A DNA stretch of 64,000 nt from Allochromatium humboldtianum (GTDB lineage: Bacteria; Pseudomonadota; Gammaproteobacteria; Chromatiales; Chromatiaceae). A program made the translations under genes and the position numbers. The stretch lies in NCBI RefSeq assembly GCF_013385175.1, contig NZ_JABZEO010000005.1, positions 1-64,000 of the forward strand, in the 5' to 3' direction. Under the pieces are notes generated by a model that had not been told where the DNA came from, did no database searches, and saw only the letters and a list, made by a program, of their open reading frames with translations. Position 1 is the stretch's first letter, and each line of letters begins with the position of its first letter. Below are positions 8,303 to 17,973 of the stretch, in pieces.

Positions 8303-8884
8303 ATGCATCGTTACTACGGGCGTAGCCCCTCCGTGCCAAGCGAACCACCCTTTCGCTGTGATGGTTTCGCACGCGCCGGCGAGGTCGTCGACTCGACGGG
8401 CGAGCGGATCGCCCTGAGCCAGTTGCCCCCTTTTCTGCGCACGCTCCTGGTGACGGACGGCACAGTCACCAAGATCCTGGAGGCCTATTTCTGGGAGCCG
8501 GTCGTGGTCGATACTCTGGAGCAGCGTTTCGAGGACGCGCTGGAACCCGTGCCCTGGCTCGGAGTCGAGCGAGGCGACCCCTGCCTGATTCGCGACGCCC
8601 AGCTGCGCGGCACCGACAGCGGACGCCGTTTCGCCGAGGCGTTCTCACTGATCCGCACCCAGCTCATCCCGCCGGATTTCCGCCGGCGGCTCATCGATCG
8701 CGAGATCGGTATCGGGGTGCTGATCCGCGACAGCGGACTGGAGAGCTATCGCGAGGTGCTGGACGTGGGGTTGGATCGGACGGCCGCCGGCGAGATGGCC
8801 GTGTTTCGCACCTATCGCATCACCATCGACCACCGTCCGGTGATCCTGATCACCGAATATTTCCCGCTGGATCTGTATCGCTGA
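8303..8884 (+). CDS. Chorismate pyruvate-lyase-like protein (DUF98 family)
   Basis: 193 residues, cytoplasmic. The pattern LPPFLRTLLVTDGTVTKILEAYFWEPV near the N-terminus, a central RDAQLRG, and the C-terminal LITEYFPLDLY match the DUF98/chorismate-lyase-like fold, related to UbiC and the UTRA ligand-binding domain. If active it would convert chorismate to 4-hydroxybenzoate and pyruvate, the first step of ubiquinone biosynthesis; ubiE, ubiJ and ubiB lie 4-7 kb away. A longer upstream frame to 8123 is Arg-rich and unlike the family, so the ATG at 8303 was chosen. Enzymatic activity is not shown by motifs I can check. Confidence 0.6.
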   Translation: MHRYYGRSPSVPSEPPFRCDGFARAGEVVDSTGERIALSQLPPFLRTLLVTDGTVTKILEAYFWEPVVVDTLEQRFEDALEPVPWLGVERGDPCLIRDAQLRGTDSGRRFAEAFSLIRTQLIPPDFRRRLIDREIGIGVLIRDSGLESYREVLDVGLDRTAAGEMAVFRTYRITIDHRPVILITEYFPLDLYR

Positions 8885-8971
8885 CCGTGCCGCAGGCAGT
8901 CTTCGTTGCGAAACCCGCGTGCTATAGTACGCGCTGCGAACGAGACCATTCGATTTAGAGTTCGAGTATCG

Positions 8972-9823
8972 ATGTCGACCGACACCCAACATGGCGAGTC
9001 GTCCCTGCTGATCCAGCTCCAGCATGGACTCAAGCGCGAGCAGTTCGAGCGTGCCCTGCACGATATCCGGACCGGCTGGAAGCGGCGCGAGCTCTGGATG
9101 ACGCTCGGTCTCCAGGACGTGCGCCAACGCTACCGACGCTCCAAACTGGGGCCGTTCTGGATCACGCTGTCGATGGCGATCATGGTATTGGCGCTCGGGT
9201 TGCTCTACGGTCAGATCTTCGGTCAGGATCTGCACGACTATCTGCCCTTCCTGGCCGCCGGCTTCGTCATCTGGGGGCTGATCGCCAGCCTCGTCAATGA
9301 CGGCTGTCAGTCCTTCATCCTCGCCGAGGGCATGATCCGCCAGCTCAACGCGCCGCTGTCGATCTATGCCTATCGCGGCCTCTGGTCGACCCTGATCGCC
9401 TTCGCTCACAACATCTGGGTCTTTCTGGGCGTTGCGCTCTGGTTCGGGGTGGACCTCAACTGGAATCTGCTGTGGGTGCCGGTCGCGCTCCTGATGCTGT
9501 TTTTGAATGGCTTGTGGATGGCGCTCTTCCTCGGCCTGCTGAGCGCGCGCTTTCGCGACGTGCCACTTATCATCGGCAGCGTGGTGCAGGTGCTGTTCTT
9601 CATCACGCCGGTCATCTGGAAACCCGACATGCTGCCGGGACGCGCGCTCTGGCTCGATCTCAACCCCTTCTACCACTTGGTCGAGATCATGCGCGCCCCG
9701 TTGCTCGGTCAACCACCGGTGCTCGGCAACTGGCTGACGGTCATCGCCATCACGATCATCGGCTGGGCGGTGGCGCTCTTCTTCTATTCGGCCTACCGCT
9801 GGCGCGTCGCTTACTGGGTTTGA
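8972..9823 (+). CDS. ABC-2 type polysaccharide export permease (Wzm-like)
   Basis: 283 residues, inner membrane. A cytoplasmic N-terminus ends in the family hallmark LQDVRQRYRRSKLGPFW, followed by about six hydrophobic segments and the conserved LFFITPVIWKPDMLPGRALWLDLNPFYHLVEIMRAPLLG. These are typical of Wzm/KpsM/TagG permeases exporting O-antigen, capsule or teichoic-type polymers. The cognate ATPase gene follows after 11 bp. No glycosyltransferases are adjacent, so the polymer must be made elsewhere. A TATAGT at 8923-8928 could be a -10 box, but no -35 is obvious. Confidence 0.9.
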   Translation: MSTDTQHGESSLLIQLQHGLKREQFERALHDIRTGWKRRELWMTLGLQDVRQRYRRSKLGPFWITLSMAIMVLALGLLYGQIFGQDLHDYLPFLAAGFVIWGLIASLVNDGCQSFILAEGMIRQLNAPLSIYAYRGLWSTLIAFAHNIWVFLGVALWFGVDLNWNLLWVPVALLMLFLNGLWMALFLGLLSARFRDVPLIIGSVVQVLFFITPVIWKPDMLPGRALWLDLNPFYHLVEIMRAPLLGQPPVLGNWLTVIAITIIGWAVALFFYSAYRWRVAYWV

Positions 9824-9834
9824 GGGAGAGTATC

Positions 9835-10593
9835 TTGGCCTCGATCACGCTGGAGAACGTCTCGGTCTCCTTTCCCGTCTACAGCGCCTCGACGCGCTCG
9901 CTCAAGAACCGCCTGATCCAGAGCGCAACCGGCGGCCAGATCCGCGCTGATACGGTCTCGCAGCGAATCTCGGTGGTGCAGGCGCTGCAGGACATCAACA
10001 TCACGCTCGAAGACGGCGACCGGCTCGGACTCATCGGTCACAACGGCGCCGGAAAGACCACGCTGCTGCGGGTGCTCGGCGGGATCTATGAACCGAACAG
10101 CGGACGGGTGGAGGTCCAGGGTTCGACCGTACCCCTGTTCGACATCGCGCTCGGGATGAACCAGGAGAGCACCGGCTACGAGAACATCGTCCTGCGCGGA
10201 CTCTTCCTCGGGCTATCGCGCAAGAAGATCCACGCCATGATGGACGAGATCGCCGAGTTCACCGAATTGGGCGACTTCCTCGATCTGCCGATCCGCACCT
10301 ACTCGGCCGGCATGCAGATGCGGCTGGCCTTTGCCGTCTCGACGTCGGTGGTGCCCGACATCCTGCTGCTCGACGAGGGCATCGGAGCCGGTGATGCGTC
10401 TTTTCTGCACAAAGCGCGTGAGCGTCTGGAGCGCTTCACCGAGCGCGTCTCCATCATCGTGCTGTCTTCGCATTCGGAGGATCTGGTGCGCAGCATGTGC
10501 TCCAAGTCGCTGCTGATGGAACATGGCCGTGTGGTCTTCGCCGGCCCGACCGACGAGGCGCTGGAGCGTTATCGGGCCATGCGTGGATGGTAA
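9835..10593 (+). CDS. ABC polysaccharide export ATPase (Wzt-like)
   Basis: 252 residues. The probable start is TTG at 9835, directly behind an AGGGAGAG ribosome-binding site and giving the family-like ASITLENVSVSFPVY; no ATG fits. Walker A is GHNGAGKTTLL (about residues 65-75), the signature loop is YSAGMQMRL and Walker B is DILLLDEGIGAGD. It powers the Wzm-like permease upstream. It lacks the extra C-terminal carbohydrate-binding domain of long Wzt proteins, so it is the short type that does not read a terminal sugar cap. Confidence 0.9.
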   Translation: MASITLENVSVSFPVYSASTRSLKNRLIQSATGGQIRADTVSQRISVVQALQDINITLEDGDRLGLIGHNGAGKTTLLRVLGGIYEPNSGRVEVQGSTVPLFDIALGMNQESTGYENIVLRGLFLGLSRKKIHAMMDEIAEFTELGDFLDLPIRTYSAGMQMRLAFAVSTSVVPDILLLDEGIGAGDASFLHKARERLERFTERVSIIVLSSHSEDLVRSMCSKSLLMEHGRVVFAGPTDEALERYRAMRGW

Positions 10594-10603
10594 ACCTTCA
10601 GAA

Positions 10604-12046
10604 TCAACGACTGACCTGATGCAGGTGGAAGCGGTGACGCAGGAAGCCCTGGAAGTGCTTGACCTCTTCCAGCGCCAGCTTCAGACGCCCGACCTCGATG
10701 CGGTTGAGATGGTCGAGCGGCAGATAGTTGGTCAGCGGCTCGCCGCGTTCGAGCGTCAGCAACTGGGCGCGGAGGCGTAGCGCGATCAGGAAGTCGAAGG
10801 CTGCCAGCAAGCTGTCGGCCTGATGCGCCTCCAGGATGCCGGCCTGCTGGAGTCCGCGCACCCGATCATGGGTGCGGCCCTCGCCGATGCCGGCCTGGAG
10901 CGCCATCGCCTTCAAGCCCTCGGTGATGGCGAAAACCCCCGCCTTCTTGACCTCGATACAGCCGCGATGCGGGCCGCGCCGCTCGGTCTTGACGCGCCCG
11001 AACCAGTCGAGCGGCGGCCGGAAGGCCACGGCATTGGCGACACTGTGGACCAGGAACAGATTGTTGCCGCGCAGCTTGGCGATGATGTCGGCCTTGAGTT
11101 GCTGCTCGAACGACTCGTCGCCATAGAGGGTGCGCAGGTCGAAGAACATGCTGCCCGAAAGGATGTTGCTGGGCGTCGGGGTGCGCAGCCATTTGTCGAG
11201 CATCTGTTTCCAGCCGCTCACACTGCGTCGCCACTCAGCGTTCTTGGCCATGATGCCGCCTGAGCAGGCCGGTACGCCGATGTCGATCAGATTGTCGATC
11301 AGGTCGACGCTGAAGGCGCGCAGTTGCTCCAGCTCGTCTTCGGACAGATCGTCGGCATGGACGATGGCGTTGTCCTGGTCGGTGGCCAGGGTCTGTTCGC
11401 GCCGCCCCTCGCTGCCGAGCACCAGAAAAGCAAAGCGGTCGGTGAGATCCGGATAGCGCGCCGCGCGCACCAGTTCGATGAGCCGGATCAGCAGCCGGTC
11501 GTTGAGCAGGGCCACGGTCTGGACCAGATCGCGGGTCGCCACGCCGGTGCCGCGCAGATGGAGCACCAGATGTTCCATGCGCTCGCGCAGCGTCTTGAGT
11601 TCCTCTGGGGTCTCGGCCTCCTCGATCTCCTTCATGAGCTGCTGGGGCGAGCGGCTGTGCAGACGCAGCGCATCTGTGTCGGTGACGATGCCGCGTAGCC
11701 GGCCCTCGGCATCGACCACGCACAGCCGATGGATGCGCCGCCGGCTCATCAGGTAGAGCGCCTCGAACAGATAGTCGCTCTCGCGGATGGTGACGAGCGG
11801 GCTGTTCATGATGTCGCGCGCGCTGCGCTCGCGCGGGTCGATCCCTGGGGCCACCACCTTGTTGCGCAGATCGCGGTCGGTGACGATGCCGACCGGTTCC
11901 TCGCCGTCGCGCACCACGACGCTGGAGATATTGCGCACACGCATCAGCTCGGCGACCTCGATCAGCGACAGATCCGGCGCGCAGGTCACGACATCCGTCT
12001 GGCAGATCTTGCTGACCGGGGTGAAGAAGACGTTTTCAGCGGACAT
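10604..12046 (-). CDS. CBS-domain protein with DUF294 nucleotidyltransferase domain
   Basis: 480 residues, cytoplasmic. Two CBS motifs (about 8-130: GIVTDRDLRNKVVAPG and RLRGIVTDTDALRL) form an adenine-nucleotide-sensing module. A nucleotidyltransferase core follows with GSEGRREQTLATDQDNAIVH (about 212-231), resembling the uridylyltransferase head of GlnD, then a helical C-terminal DUF294 region. Related proteins often sit with DNA polymerase III epsilon-like exonucleases or cation/solute symporters; none is adjacent here. It converges on the exporter gene with 10 bp between stops. Substrate unknown. Confidence 0.85.
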   Translation of the reverse strand: MSAENVFFTPVSKICQTDVVTCAPDLSLIEVAELMRVRNISSVVVRDGEEPVGIVTDRDLRNKVVAPGIDPRERSARDIMNSPLVTIRESDYLFEALYLMSRRRIHRLCVVDAEGRLRGIVTDTDALRLHSRSPQQLMKEIEEAETPEELKTLRERMEHLVLHLRGTGVATRDLVQTVALLNDRLLIRLIELVRAARYPDLTDRFAFLVLGSEGRREQTLATDQDNAIVHADDLSEDELEQLRAFSVDLIDNLIDIGVPACSGGIMAKNAEWRRSVSGWKQMLDKWLRTPTPSNILSGSMFFDLRTLYGDESFEQQLKADIIAKLRGNNLFLVHSVANAVAFRPPLDWFGRVKTERRGPHRGCIEVKKAGVFAITEGLKAMALQAGIGEGRTHDRVRGLQQAGILEAHQADSLLAAFDFLIALRLRAQLLTLERGEPLTNYLPLDHLNRIEVGRLKLALEEVKHFQGFLRHRFHLHQVSR

Positions 12047-12222
12047 GATGGCCTTCGTGTGTTGTGCCTTGGGTCCGAATGGTCAGGCTCGACCGACGCG
12101 AACGCAGGACGATGCACCTGCGGGAATTCTAATCCCGTCAATCCCGAAAATCGTGTCGATCCTGTCTATTGTCAGGATCGATGGAGGATATAGCGTCGAC
12201 AGCCACCAGTCGCCGGCCGGCT

Positions 12223-13866
12223 TCACGCTGCCCGTGCGGCCGAGACGAACAGCCAAGCCCCGGCCAGATAGGCCGCCGCGATCAAGCCGGCCGCCGCCTG
12301 TTCGGGCAGCCAGTGACCTGGGCCGAGCAGCAGCACCAGGGTCGCGCAGATGAGCAAGGTCGCGCCGCCGATGGACTTGAGCATGGCTCCGGAGGCCGTG
12401 GCCTGATCCTCGCGCACCTTGGCCTGATCGAACTTGGCACTGCGTACCTGTCGGTCGTAGGCCATGAGCATCCGATAGGCGATCAGCGGCAGTTCGGGCG
12501 CCTGATCGGCGACCGAGTAGAGATTGCGCTTGGTGCGGTCGAACAGCCCCTTCAGCCCGACCTGATCCCTCATCCAGCGTTCCATGTAGGGCTTGGCCGT
12601 GGTCCAGAGATCCAACTCGGGATAGAGCTGACGCCCCAGTCCCTCGATGTTGAGTAGGGTCTTCTCCAGCAGTACGAGCTGCGGCTGGATCTCCATGTCG
12701 AACCGACGCGCGGTCTGGAACAGCCGCACCAGGAAGTGCCCGAACGAGATCTCGGCCAGGGGCTTCTCGAAGATCGGCTCGCTGACGGTGCGGATCGCCG
12801 CCTCGAACTCATCGACCCGGGTTCCGGGCGGCACCCAGCCGGACTCGACATGCAGCTCGGCCACGCGCCGGTAGTCGCGCTCGAAGAAGGCGAGCAGGTT
12901 CTCGGCCAGATAGCGCTGATCCTCGGTCGTGAGCGTGCCGACGATGCCGAAGTCGATCGAGATATAGCGCCCGGACGGCTCGACGAAGATGTTGCCCGGA
13001 TGCATGTCGGCGTGGAAGAAGTTGTCGCGGAACACCTGGGTGAAGAAGATCTCCACCCCGCGCTCGCCGAGCTGCTTCATGCTCACGCCCTGCGCCTTGA
13101 GCCGCTCGACCTCGCCGACCGGCGTGCCATAGATGCGCTCCATCACCATCACATTGGGCCGGGTCCAGTCCCAGTAGACCTCGGGGATGTAGAGCATCTC
13201 GCTGCCGAGCCAGTTGCGGCGCAGCTGCGAAGCATTGGCCGCCTCGCGCTGGAGATCCAGCTCATCGTAGATGGTCTTCTCGTACTCGCGCACCACCTCG
13301 ATCGGACGCAGTCGCCGCCCGTCCTTCCAGTACTTGTGGGCCAGATGCGCCACGGCATACATCAGGCTGAGATCCTGACGGATGGTGCGCTCGATGCCGG
13401 GACGCAGCACCTTGACCACCACCTCGGTGCCGTCCTTGAGCCGGGCGGTATGCACCTGCGCGATGGAGGCCGAGGCCAGCGGGACCGGGTCGAACTGATC
13501 GAGCACCTCCTCGATCGGCCGCCCCCAGGCTTTTTCGATCAGGGCACGTGCGGCGGCCCCATCGAAGGGCGGGACGCGATCCTGGAGCTTGGCCAGTTCC
13601 ACCGCCAGATCGTCCGGCAGCAGATCGCGCCGGGTCGAAAGGATCTGCCCGAACTTGACGAAGATCGGCCCCAGATCCTCCAGCACCAGCCGCACGCGCG
13701 CCGGATAGGGCGGCAGGTCGCGCTTGACCCAGTGCCAGGGCAGCAGATACTTGATCCAGCGTAGCGGCCGGAACAGATGGGTGGCGAGAATGACTTCGTC
13801 GAGACCGTGACGGAGCAGAACCCAATTGATGCGAAACAGACGCAGTGCCTGACGTGGACCCATCAT
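12223..13866 (-). CDS. ubiB: UbiB, atypical kinase of ubiquinone biosynthesis
   Basis: 547 residues. The ABC1/UbiB atypical-kinase fold is shown by the KxGQ motif in [16 protein letters not shown] (about 71-86), then [32 protein letters not shown], the [11 protein letters not shown] catalytic loop and ISIDFGIVG. Two hydrophobic helices at the C-terminus anchor it to the inner membrane. UbiB is an ATPase needed for the membrane-bound steps of coenzyme Q synthesis. Its ATG overlaps the stop of ubiJ by 4 bp; the operon runs ubiE-ubiJ-ubiB. Confidence 0.97.
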   Translation of the reverse strand: MMGPRQALRLFRINWVLLRHGLDEVILATHLFRPLRWIKYLLPWHWVKRDLPPYPARVRLVLEDLGPIFVKFGQILSTRRDLLPDDLAVELAKLQDRVPPFDGAAARALIEKAWGRPIEEVLDQFDPVPLASASIAQVHTARLKDGTEVVVKVLRPGIERTIRQDLSLMYAVAHLAHKYWKDGRRLRPIEVVREYEKTIYDELDLQREAANASQLRRNWLGSEMLYIPEVYWDWTRPNVMVMERIYGTPVGEVERLKAQGVSMKQLGERGVEIFFTQVFRDNFFHADMHPGNIFVEPSGRYISIDFGIVGTLTTEDQRYLAENLLAFFERDYRRVAELHVESGWVPPGTRVDEFEAAIRTVSEPIFEKPLAEISFGHFLVRLFQTARRFDMEIQPQLVLLEKTLLNIEGLGRQLYPELDLWTTAKPYMERWMRDQVGLKGLFDRTKRNLYSVADQAPELPLIAYRMLMAYDRQVRSAKFDQAKVREDQATASGAMLKSIGGATLLICATLVLLLGPGHWLPEQAAAGLIAAAYLAGAWLFVSAARAA

Positions 13867-14507
13867 GACTGGAGGCCGGTCTCCTGAGCCTGTTTGGCGA
13901 GGCGCTCGATCCGTGCGGCCAGACGTTCGACGTCGTCGCGCAGGGTGTCGACCTGATTCAGGAACGCCTCGACCTCATAACGGGTCGGCAGAAGACGCCG
14001 TTCCTCTTGCAGATATTCACTGAGATTGGCCGTCATCGAGGCCGAGGTGCGCCGGCTCCAGCGCTCGGCGTCACGCACCCGGTTGCCGACCTGACGTGCG
14101 AAGGGATCGCCGATGACACGCGCCAGTTGCTCTTCCCAGTCCACGTTCAGCCGCGCCAGCGCCGCGCTGAAGTCCTGGGCGAGCGCGGTGTCGCCCGAGA
14201 TCTCGACCTCGCCGGAGACGAGCGAGGTCTCCTTGCGCTCGGCCATGCCCAGACGCGCCAGACCCAGCGGCGAGCCCTGGATCAGACAGTCCGGCTCGGC
14301 CCCATAGGCGCCGAAGAGTTGCAGACCGCGCGCGCCCGGAATGACGGTGATGCGCGTACCGAAGCCCTTGACCTCGATGGCGATGAGGCGTCCTTCGAGC
14401 GGATCGAAGGCTGCCGCGCCCTCGGGATCGAGCGCGAGATAGCGGTTGAGCGCCTGCTCGACGACCGCGAGCAGCGCATCCGGGATCTGGAGGCCGCCCG
14501 AACTCAT
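13863..14507 (-). CDS. ubiJ: UbiJ, SCP2-domain ubiquinone biosynthesis accessory factor
   Basis: 214 residues. The N-terminal SCP2-like lipid-binding domain (about 1-115) includes [21 protein letters not shown] and [19 protein letters not shown]-terminal coiled coil contains [21 protein letters not shown]. UbiJ with UbiK organises the soluble Ubi complex and presents the polyprenyl-phenol intermediates. The ATG at 14507 overlaps the ubiE stop by 4 bp; the longer upstream frame lies within ubiE and is rejected. Position between ubiE and ubiB is the usual gammaproteobacterial order. Confidence 0.93.
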   Translation of the reverse strand: MSSGGLQIPDALLAVVEQALNRYLALDPEGAAAFDPLEGRLIAIEVKGFGTRITVIPGARGLQLFGAYGAEPDCLIQGSPLGLARLGMAERKETSLVSGEVEISGDTALAQDFSAALARLNVDWEEQLARVIGDPFARQVGNRVRDAERWSRRTSASMTANLSEYLQEERRLLPTRYEVEAFLNQVDTLRDDVERLAARIERLAKQAQETGLQS

Positions 14508-15253
14508 AGCTTGTACCCGCGATGGATGGCGACGATGCCGCCGGTGTGGTTGAAGTATTCGCAACGCTCGAAGCCGGAGGCTTCCATCATCGAGCGCAGC
14601 GTCTCCTGATCCGGATGCATGCGGATCGACTCGGCCAGATAGCGGTAGCTCTCGGAATCGTTGGCCACCAGTTTGCCCAGCATCGGCAGCACCGAGAAGG
14701 AGTAGGCATCATAGACCTTGCTCAGCGGCTTGGTGGTCGGATGCGAGAACTCCAGGATCAGCGCCCGTCCGCCCGGCTTGAGCACGCGGAACATCTCATC
14801 GATGGCGTTCTGCTTGTGGGTGACGTTGCGCAGACCGAAACCGATGGTGACACAGTCGAACAGATCGCTCTCGAAGGGGATCTGCTCGGCGTTGACCAGA
14901 CTGTACTGGAGATTGCCGACCCGACCGCGATCGAGCATCCGGGTCCGGCCCTCGCCGAGCATGGCGGCGTTGATGTCAGTCATCACCACCAGCCCGTCGG
15001 GACCGACCAGACCCGAGAAGCGGTAGGCCAGATCGCCGGTACCCGAGGCCAGATCCAGCACCTGCTGGCCCCGGCGCACGCCCGAGAGTTCAATGGCGTG
15101 GCGCTTCCAGAGCCGGTGGATACCGAGCGACATCAGATCGTTCATTACATCGTAGCGCGTGGCGACCGAGTCGAAGACCTCGCGCACGCGCTTGGCCTTC
15201 TCCTGGACCGGCACCTGCTTATAGCCGAAATGGGTGGTGTTCTGATCGGACAT
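14504..15253 (-). CDS. ubiE: UbiE, ubiquinone/menaquinone C-methyltransferase
   Basis: 249 residues; S-adenosylmethionine-dependent C-methylation in ubiquinone and menaquinone biosynthesis. The hallmark N-terminus [21 protein letters not shown], motif [16 protein letters not shown] and [25 protein letters not shown] are all present. First gene of the ubiE-ubiJ-ubiB operon. Its first 35 codons and its 5' leader are duplicated at 19390-19564, on the far side of an accessory insert, so the native promoter may have been cut off or copied. Confidence 0.97.
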   Translation of the reverse strand: MSDQNTTHFGYKQVPVQEKAKRVREVFDSVATRYDVMNDLMSLGIHRLWKRHAIELSGVRRGQQVLDLASGTGDLAYRFSGLVGPDGLVVMTDINAAMLGEGRTRMLDRGRVGNLQYSLVNAEQIPFESDLFDCVTIGFGLRNVTHKQNAIDEMFRVLKPGGRALILEFSHPTTKPLSKVYDAYSFSVLPMLGKLVANDSESYRYLAESIRMHPDQETLRSMMEASGFERCEYFNHTGGIVAIHRGYKL

Positions 15254-15323
15254 GCTGTATCCCGGTGACGAATTGGGGTTCATGGGCGCGGACGAACGCC
15301 CAGTGCGATGGGAGCCTATCTTA
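15149..15323. repeat. Direct repeat copy A: 5' end and leader of ubiE
   Basis: 175 bp matching 19390-19564 in the same orientation. The first 145 bp (15149-15293), covering the first 35 ubiE codons and the leader, are identical; the last 30 bp differ at several positions. This copy is joined to the intact ubiE gene. Together with copy B it brackets the accessory DNA at 15324-19389. Confidence 0.93.
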
Positions 15324-15377
15324 GGTGATTTCGCCGGACTCTGCTTCAATCGCGATGAAGGAAGAACGGATCCGTGA

Positions 15378-15568
15378 TGGCAATGGACGCAACACTTCGA
15401 GAACGCCTTCGACTTCTATCTGCGCGAGTGCGAGAAACGCGGCGCTGCCCCCATCAAGCCGCCAAGCGGCAACATGATGCGGCGCGTCCCGCCCGAAGTG
15501 CATGGAGCCGCCTTGCTGGCCACGCAGGCTTCGGGGTAAAGCCATCAGTTACAAGTTAAGGGATCGGT
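15378..15568 (+). pseudogene. Truncated, frameshifted HicB-type antitoxin remnant
   Basis: Translation in the frame starting at 15378 reads a C-terminal HicB fragment: [19 protein letters not shown] (near 15411-15470), then MMRRVPPEVHGAALLATQASG, the Arc/MetJ-type ribbon-helix-helix start seen in HicB proteins. There is a stop just upstream (TGA 15375-15377) and another at 15537-15539; after a one-base frame change the reading continues as GKAISYKL. No toxin gene hicA is next to it. A relic of a toxin-antitoxin locus cut by the neighbouring insertion sequence. Confidence 0.6.
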
Positions 15569-16617
15569 TGTCATGTCAAGCAGAATCCAGTGGAGCCTGA
15601 GCCTTTTGTTTGGGCGGCTTGCGTGGACGTTTGATGAGGCCCAGTGGCTTGGCTTGCTCGGCTAGGTAGCGCACGGGGTCGAGCGTGGGATCCTGGTGCT
15701 GGGCAGCGACGACGAAGTACAGACTGCGGTAGACCATTTCCATGGAGATCTCGGCGAACGGGCGTCGGAGCGCCTCGGCCACGGCATCGGTCAAATCGAC
15801 CAGCACGGCGTACAGGATCCAGGTGGCCCACAGTTGCAGTTCCACGGCGTTTTGTGCCCCGCCGTAGAAATAAGCCAGTCCCAACAAGCGTTTGGCGATG
15901 GCGAAGGCGTCCTCGACCAGATGCCGATGACGGTAGAGTGCGGCCTCATAGGCACGGGGTATCTTGCGGTTCTTGCGCGGCGGAATCACGACCTGCATGC
16001 CCTGGTTCGTGGCTTGTTCGACGATGGCGTCGCTGTCATAGCCACGATCGGCCACAGCAGATGCTCGGCGCTCAAGCCGTCGATCAAGATGCCGGCCTGG
16101 GTGCAGTCGGCCGTGGGGCCGGCGGTGAGCCGCAGACGCACCGGCATCCCATGAGCGTCCACCGCGAGGTGCAACTTGCTGTTCAGCCCCCTTTTGTAAG
16201 ACCCATGGCCTGATTGCCACCCCGGGCGCCGGCGGCGTGAGGATGAACCTTGATGTGGGTGGCATCGATCATCAGCCACTCAAAGTCCGGCTCGGTGACC
16301 AGGGCTTCAAGTAGCTGCGCCCACACGCCCTTGTCGCGCCAGCGGCAAAAGCGCCGGTGGGTGTTTTTCCAGTCCCCATAATCCGGGGGCAGATCGCGCC
16401 ACGGGGCGCCGGTGCGCAGAATCCAGAACACCGCATTGAGAAACAGGCGGTTGTCTCTAGCCACCCCGCCCCAGACACCGCGGCGTCCAGGTAACAGCGG
16501 TTCCAGTAACAACCAAGTCTGGTCGGATAGATCGTGGCGTCGATGCGTGTGCAGAGCGTTTGAAGTCGTGGTCATCATGCTGCACAGTGTACCGGGAAGA
16601 GGCTTCTTGTGACGACA
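15569..16617 (-). mobile_element. IS5-type insertion sequence (IS427-like), damaged
   Basis: About 1.05 kb with a single transposase locus. Imperfect terminal inverted repeats can be drawn between 15569-15585 and 16601-16617 (11 of 17 positions match). No clear target duplication is visible, so the ends are approximate. It lies beside the HicB relic, inside the segment that separates ubiE from hslU. Confidence 0.65.
15576..16578 (-). pseudogene. IS5-family transposase in three frames
   Basis: The first frame (16578-16183) holds the N-terminus LSDQTWLLLEPLLPGRRG and the DDE start LMIDATHIKVH. It stops after AMGLTKGG at an AAAAGGGGG run near 16183-16196, a typical slippery site for the programmed ORFA/ORFB shift of this IS group. 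The second frame continues LNSKLHLAVDAHGMPVRL to about AEHLL (near 16056). A second shift, which is not programmed in the family, is needed to reach ADRGYDSDAIVEQ and YRHRHLVEDAFAIAKRL in the third frame, ending at 15576. The second break probably inactivates the enzyme. Confidence 0.8.
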
Positions 16618-16621
16618 CTAT

Positions 16622-17962
16622 CTAGTGACCCAGAGTCTCGGTCAGCACCAAGACATAGATCGCTCCGACCGACAACTGCGCTACCGTAATCGGCAACCCG
16701 ATGCGCAGGAATTGCATGAAGCTCACGCACCGGTCATGCGCAGCACAGATTCCGACCGCCACGATATTGGCCGAGGCACCGATCAGCGTGGCGTTGCCGC
16801 CGAGGGTGCCGCCGAACATCATGGCGACGAACACCGGCAGGGTGACGTTGGGCCAATCGGTGAAACCGGGGGCGAGCGCGATCTCCGGTACCGCTTGGGC
16901 CGCCACCAGGTAGCCTTGGATCATCACCAGCGCGGCGGCGACCAGCGGGATATTGGCGACCACGAACCCAATCGTGCCGATGCTGGCCAGGGTCACGAGC
17001 GCCACCACCGTAAACTCGTTCCCGAACCAGTCGTAGAACTGAATCGACAGGCCTTGCAGCAGATCGGTCTTGATGAAGGCCTGGACCAGGGTGAAGATGG
17101 CGCCGAGAAACACCAGCGTCTTCCAATCCACGTCGCGGATTACCGCGCTGACCGGCTCGATGCGCACGCCGTAGACCAGGAGCAGCGCCAGCGAAGCCCC
17201 GATGATCGCGACCTGCGGCGGCACGATGTGGGTTGGCAGGGACTCGCCGATGATGAACAGGACCACCATGATCAATACCACCACCAGCGCCAGCCCCAGG
17301 AAGGCGGGATGCTGGATGGCGACGTGCGTTCTGGGCGGCAGGGTCGCTCGCACCTTCCAGATCTCTGGCAGCAGGCGCGGGAAAAAGGGCACAACGACCA
17401 GCGCGGCCAGCAAACCGCCCAGGCTGACCATCCGCAAATAATCGACGAACGACAACCCGATCCCCCGGCCAACCAAAAAGGTCGCGGGGTCGCTCACCAA
17501 GGTCAACATGCCGGCCGCGTTGCTCACGATCGCAGCGATGATCAGGGGGCCGACGAAATCCACTCCGAGCACCTGACAAACGCGGATGATGATCGGCGCG
17601 ACCAGGATGACGACGGTGGCGTTGGGCAGAAAGGCGTTTAGCGGCAACAACAGCGCGACGATGATCAGCAGCAACCGTTTGCCGCTGCCGCCGGTGGCGT
17701 GGAGCATGTACTCGCCGAGCCATGCGAAGACCCCGGTCTTATCGAGCACCCGCGCTACCACCATGCCGCCGAACAGCAGGGCGAGCGGCCCGCCGGCGGT
17801 GTGGATGATCGGCATCAGATCGTTGCCGTCGAGAATCCCGAACGCGATCAGGACGCTGACCCCGAGCAGGGCGGCGACCGTCATATCGATCAGGTCGAAC
17901 GCGATCAGGAGGATCACGGCGGCAAAGACGCCGATGGTGAGATAAATCTGAAAGTCGGTCAT
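16622..17962 (-). CDS. SLC13/ArsB/NhaD-superfamily permease
   Basis: 446 residues, inner membrane, about eleven to twelve hydrophobic segments. The two-fold repeat of the ion-transporter superfamily is visible: PLNAFLPNATVVILVAPIII with SNAAGMLTLVSDPATFLVG in the first half, and GFVVANIPLVAAALVMIQGYL with MFGGTLGGNATLIGASANIVAVGI in the second. Members carry arsenite, sodium/proton, sulfate, dicarboxylates or citrate. The substrate is unknown. It is preceded by a periplasmic binding-protein gene 11 bp upstream in the same direction, an unusual partner for a secondary transporter. Located in the ubiE-flanked insert, just beyond the IS element. Confidence 0.85.
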   Translation of the reverse strand: MTDFQIYLTIGVFAAVILLIAFDLIDMTVAALLGVSVLIAFGILDGNDLMPIIHTAGGPLALLFGGMVVARVLDKTGVFAWLGEYMLHATGGSGKRLLLIIVALLLPLNAFLPNATVVILVAPIIIRVCQVLGVDFVGPLIIAAIVSNAAGMLTLVSDPATFLVGRGIGLSFVDYLRMVSLGGLLAALVVVPFFPRLLPEIWKVRATLPPRTHVAIQHPAFLGLALVVVLIMVVLFIIGESLPTHIVPPQVAIIGASLALLLVYGVRIEPVSAVIRDVDWKTLVFLGAIFTLVQAFIKTDLLQGLSIQFYDWFGNEFTVVALVTLASIGTIGFVVANIPLVAAALVMIQGYLVAAQAVPEIALAPGFTDWPNVTLPVFVAMMFGGTLGGNATLIGASANIVAVGICAAHDRCVSFMQFLRIGLPITVAQLSVGAIYVLVLTETLGH

Positions 17963-17973
17963 CCGGGCGTCCC

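Noticed and set aside
15569-16617. Target-site duplication for the IS element
   Set aside because: Bases outside the presumed ends do not match convincingly, so neither a duplication nor exact ends are claimed.
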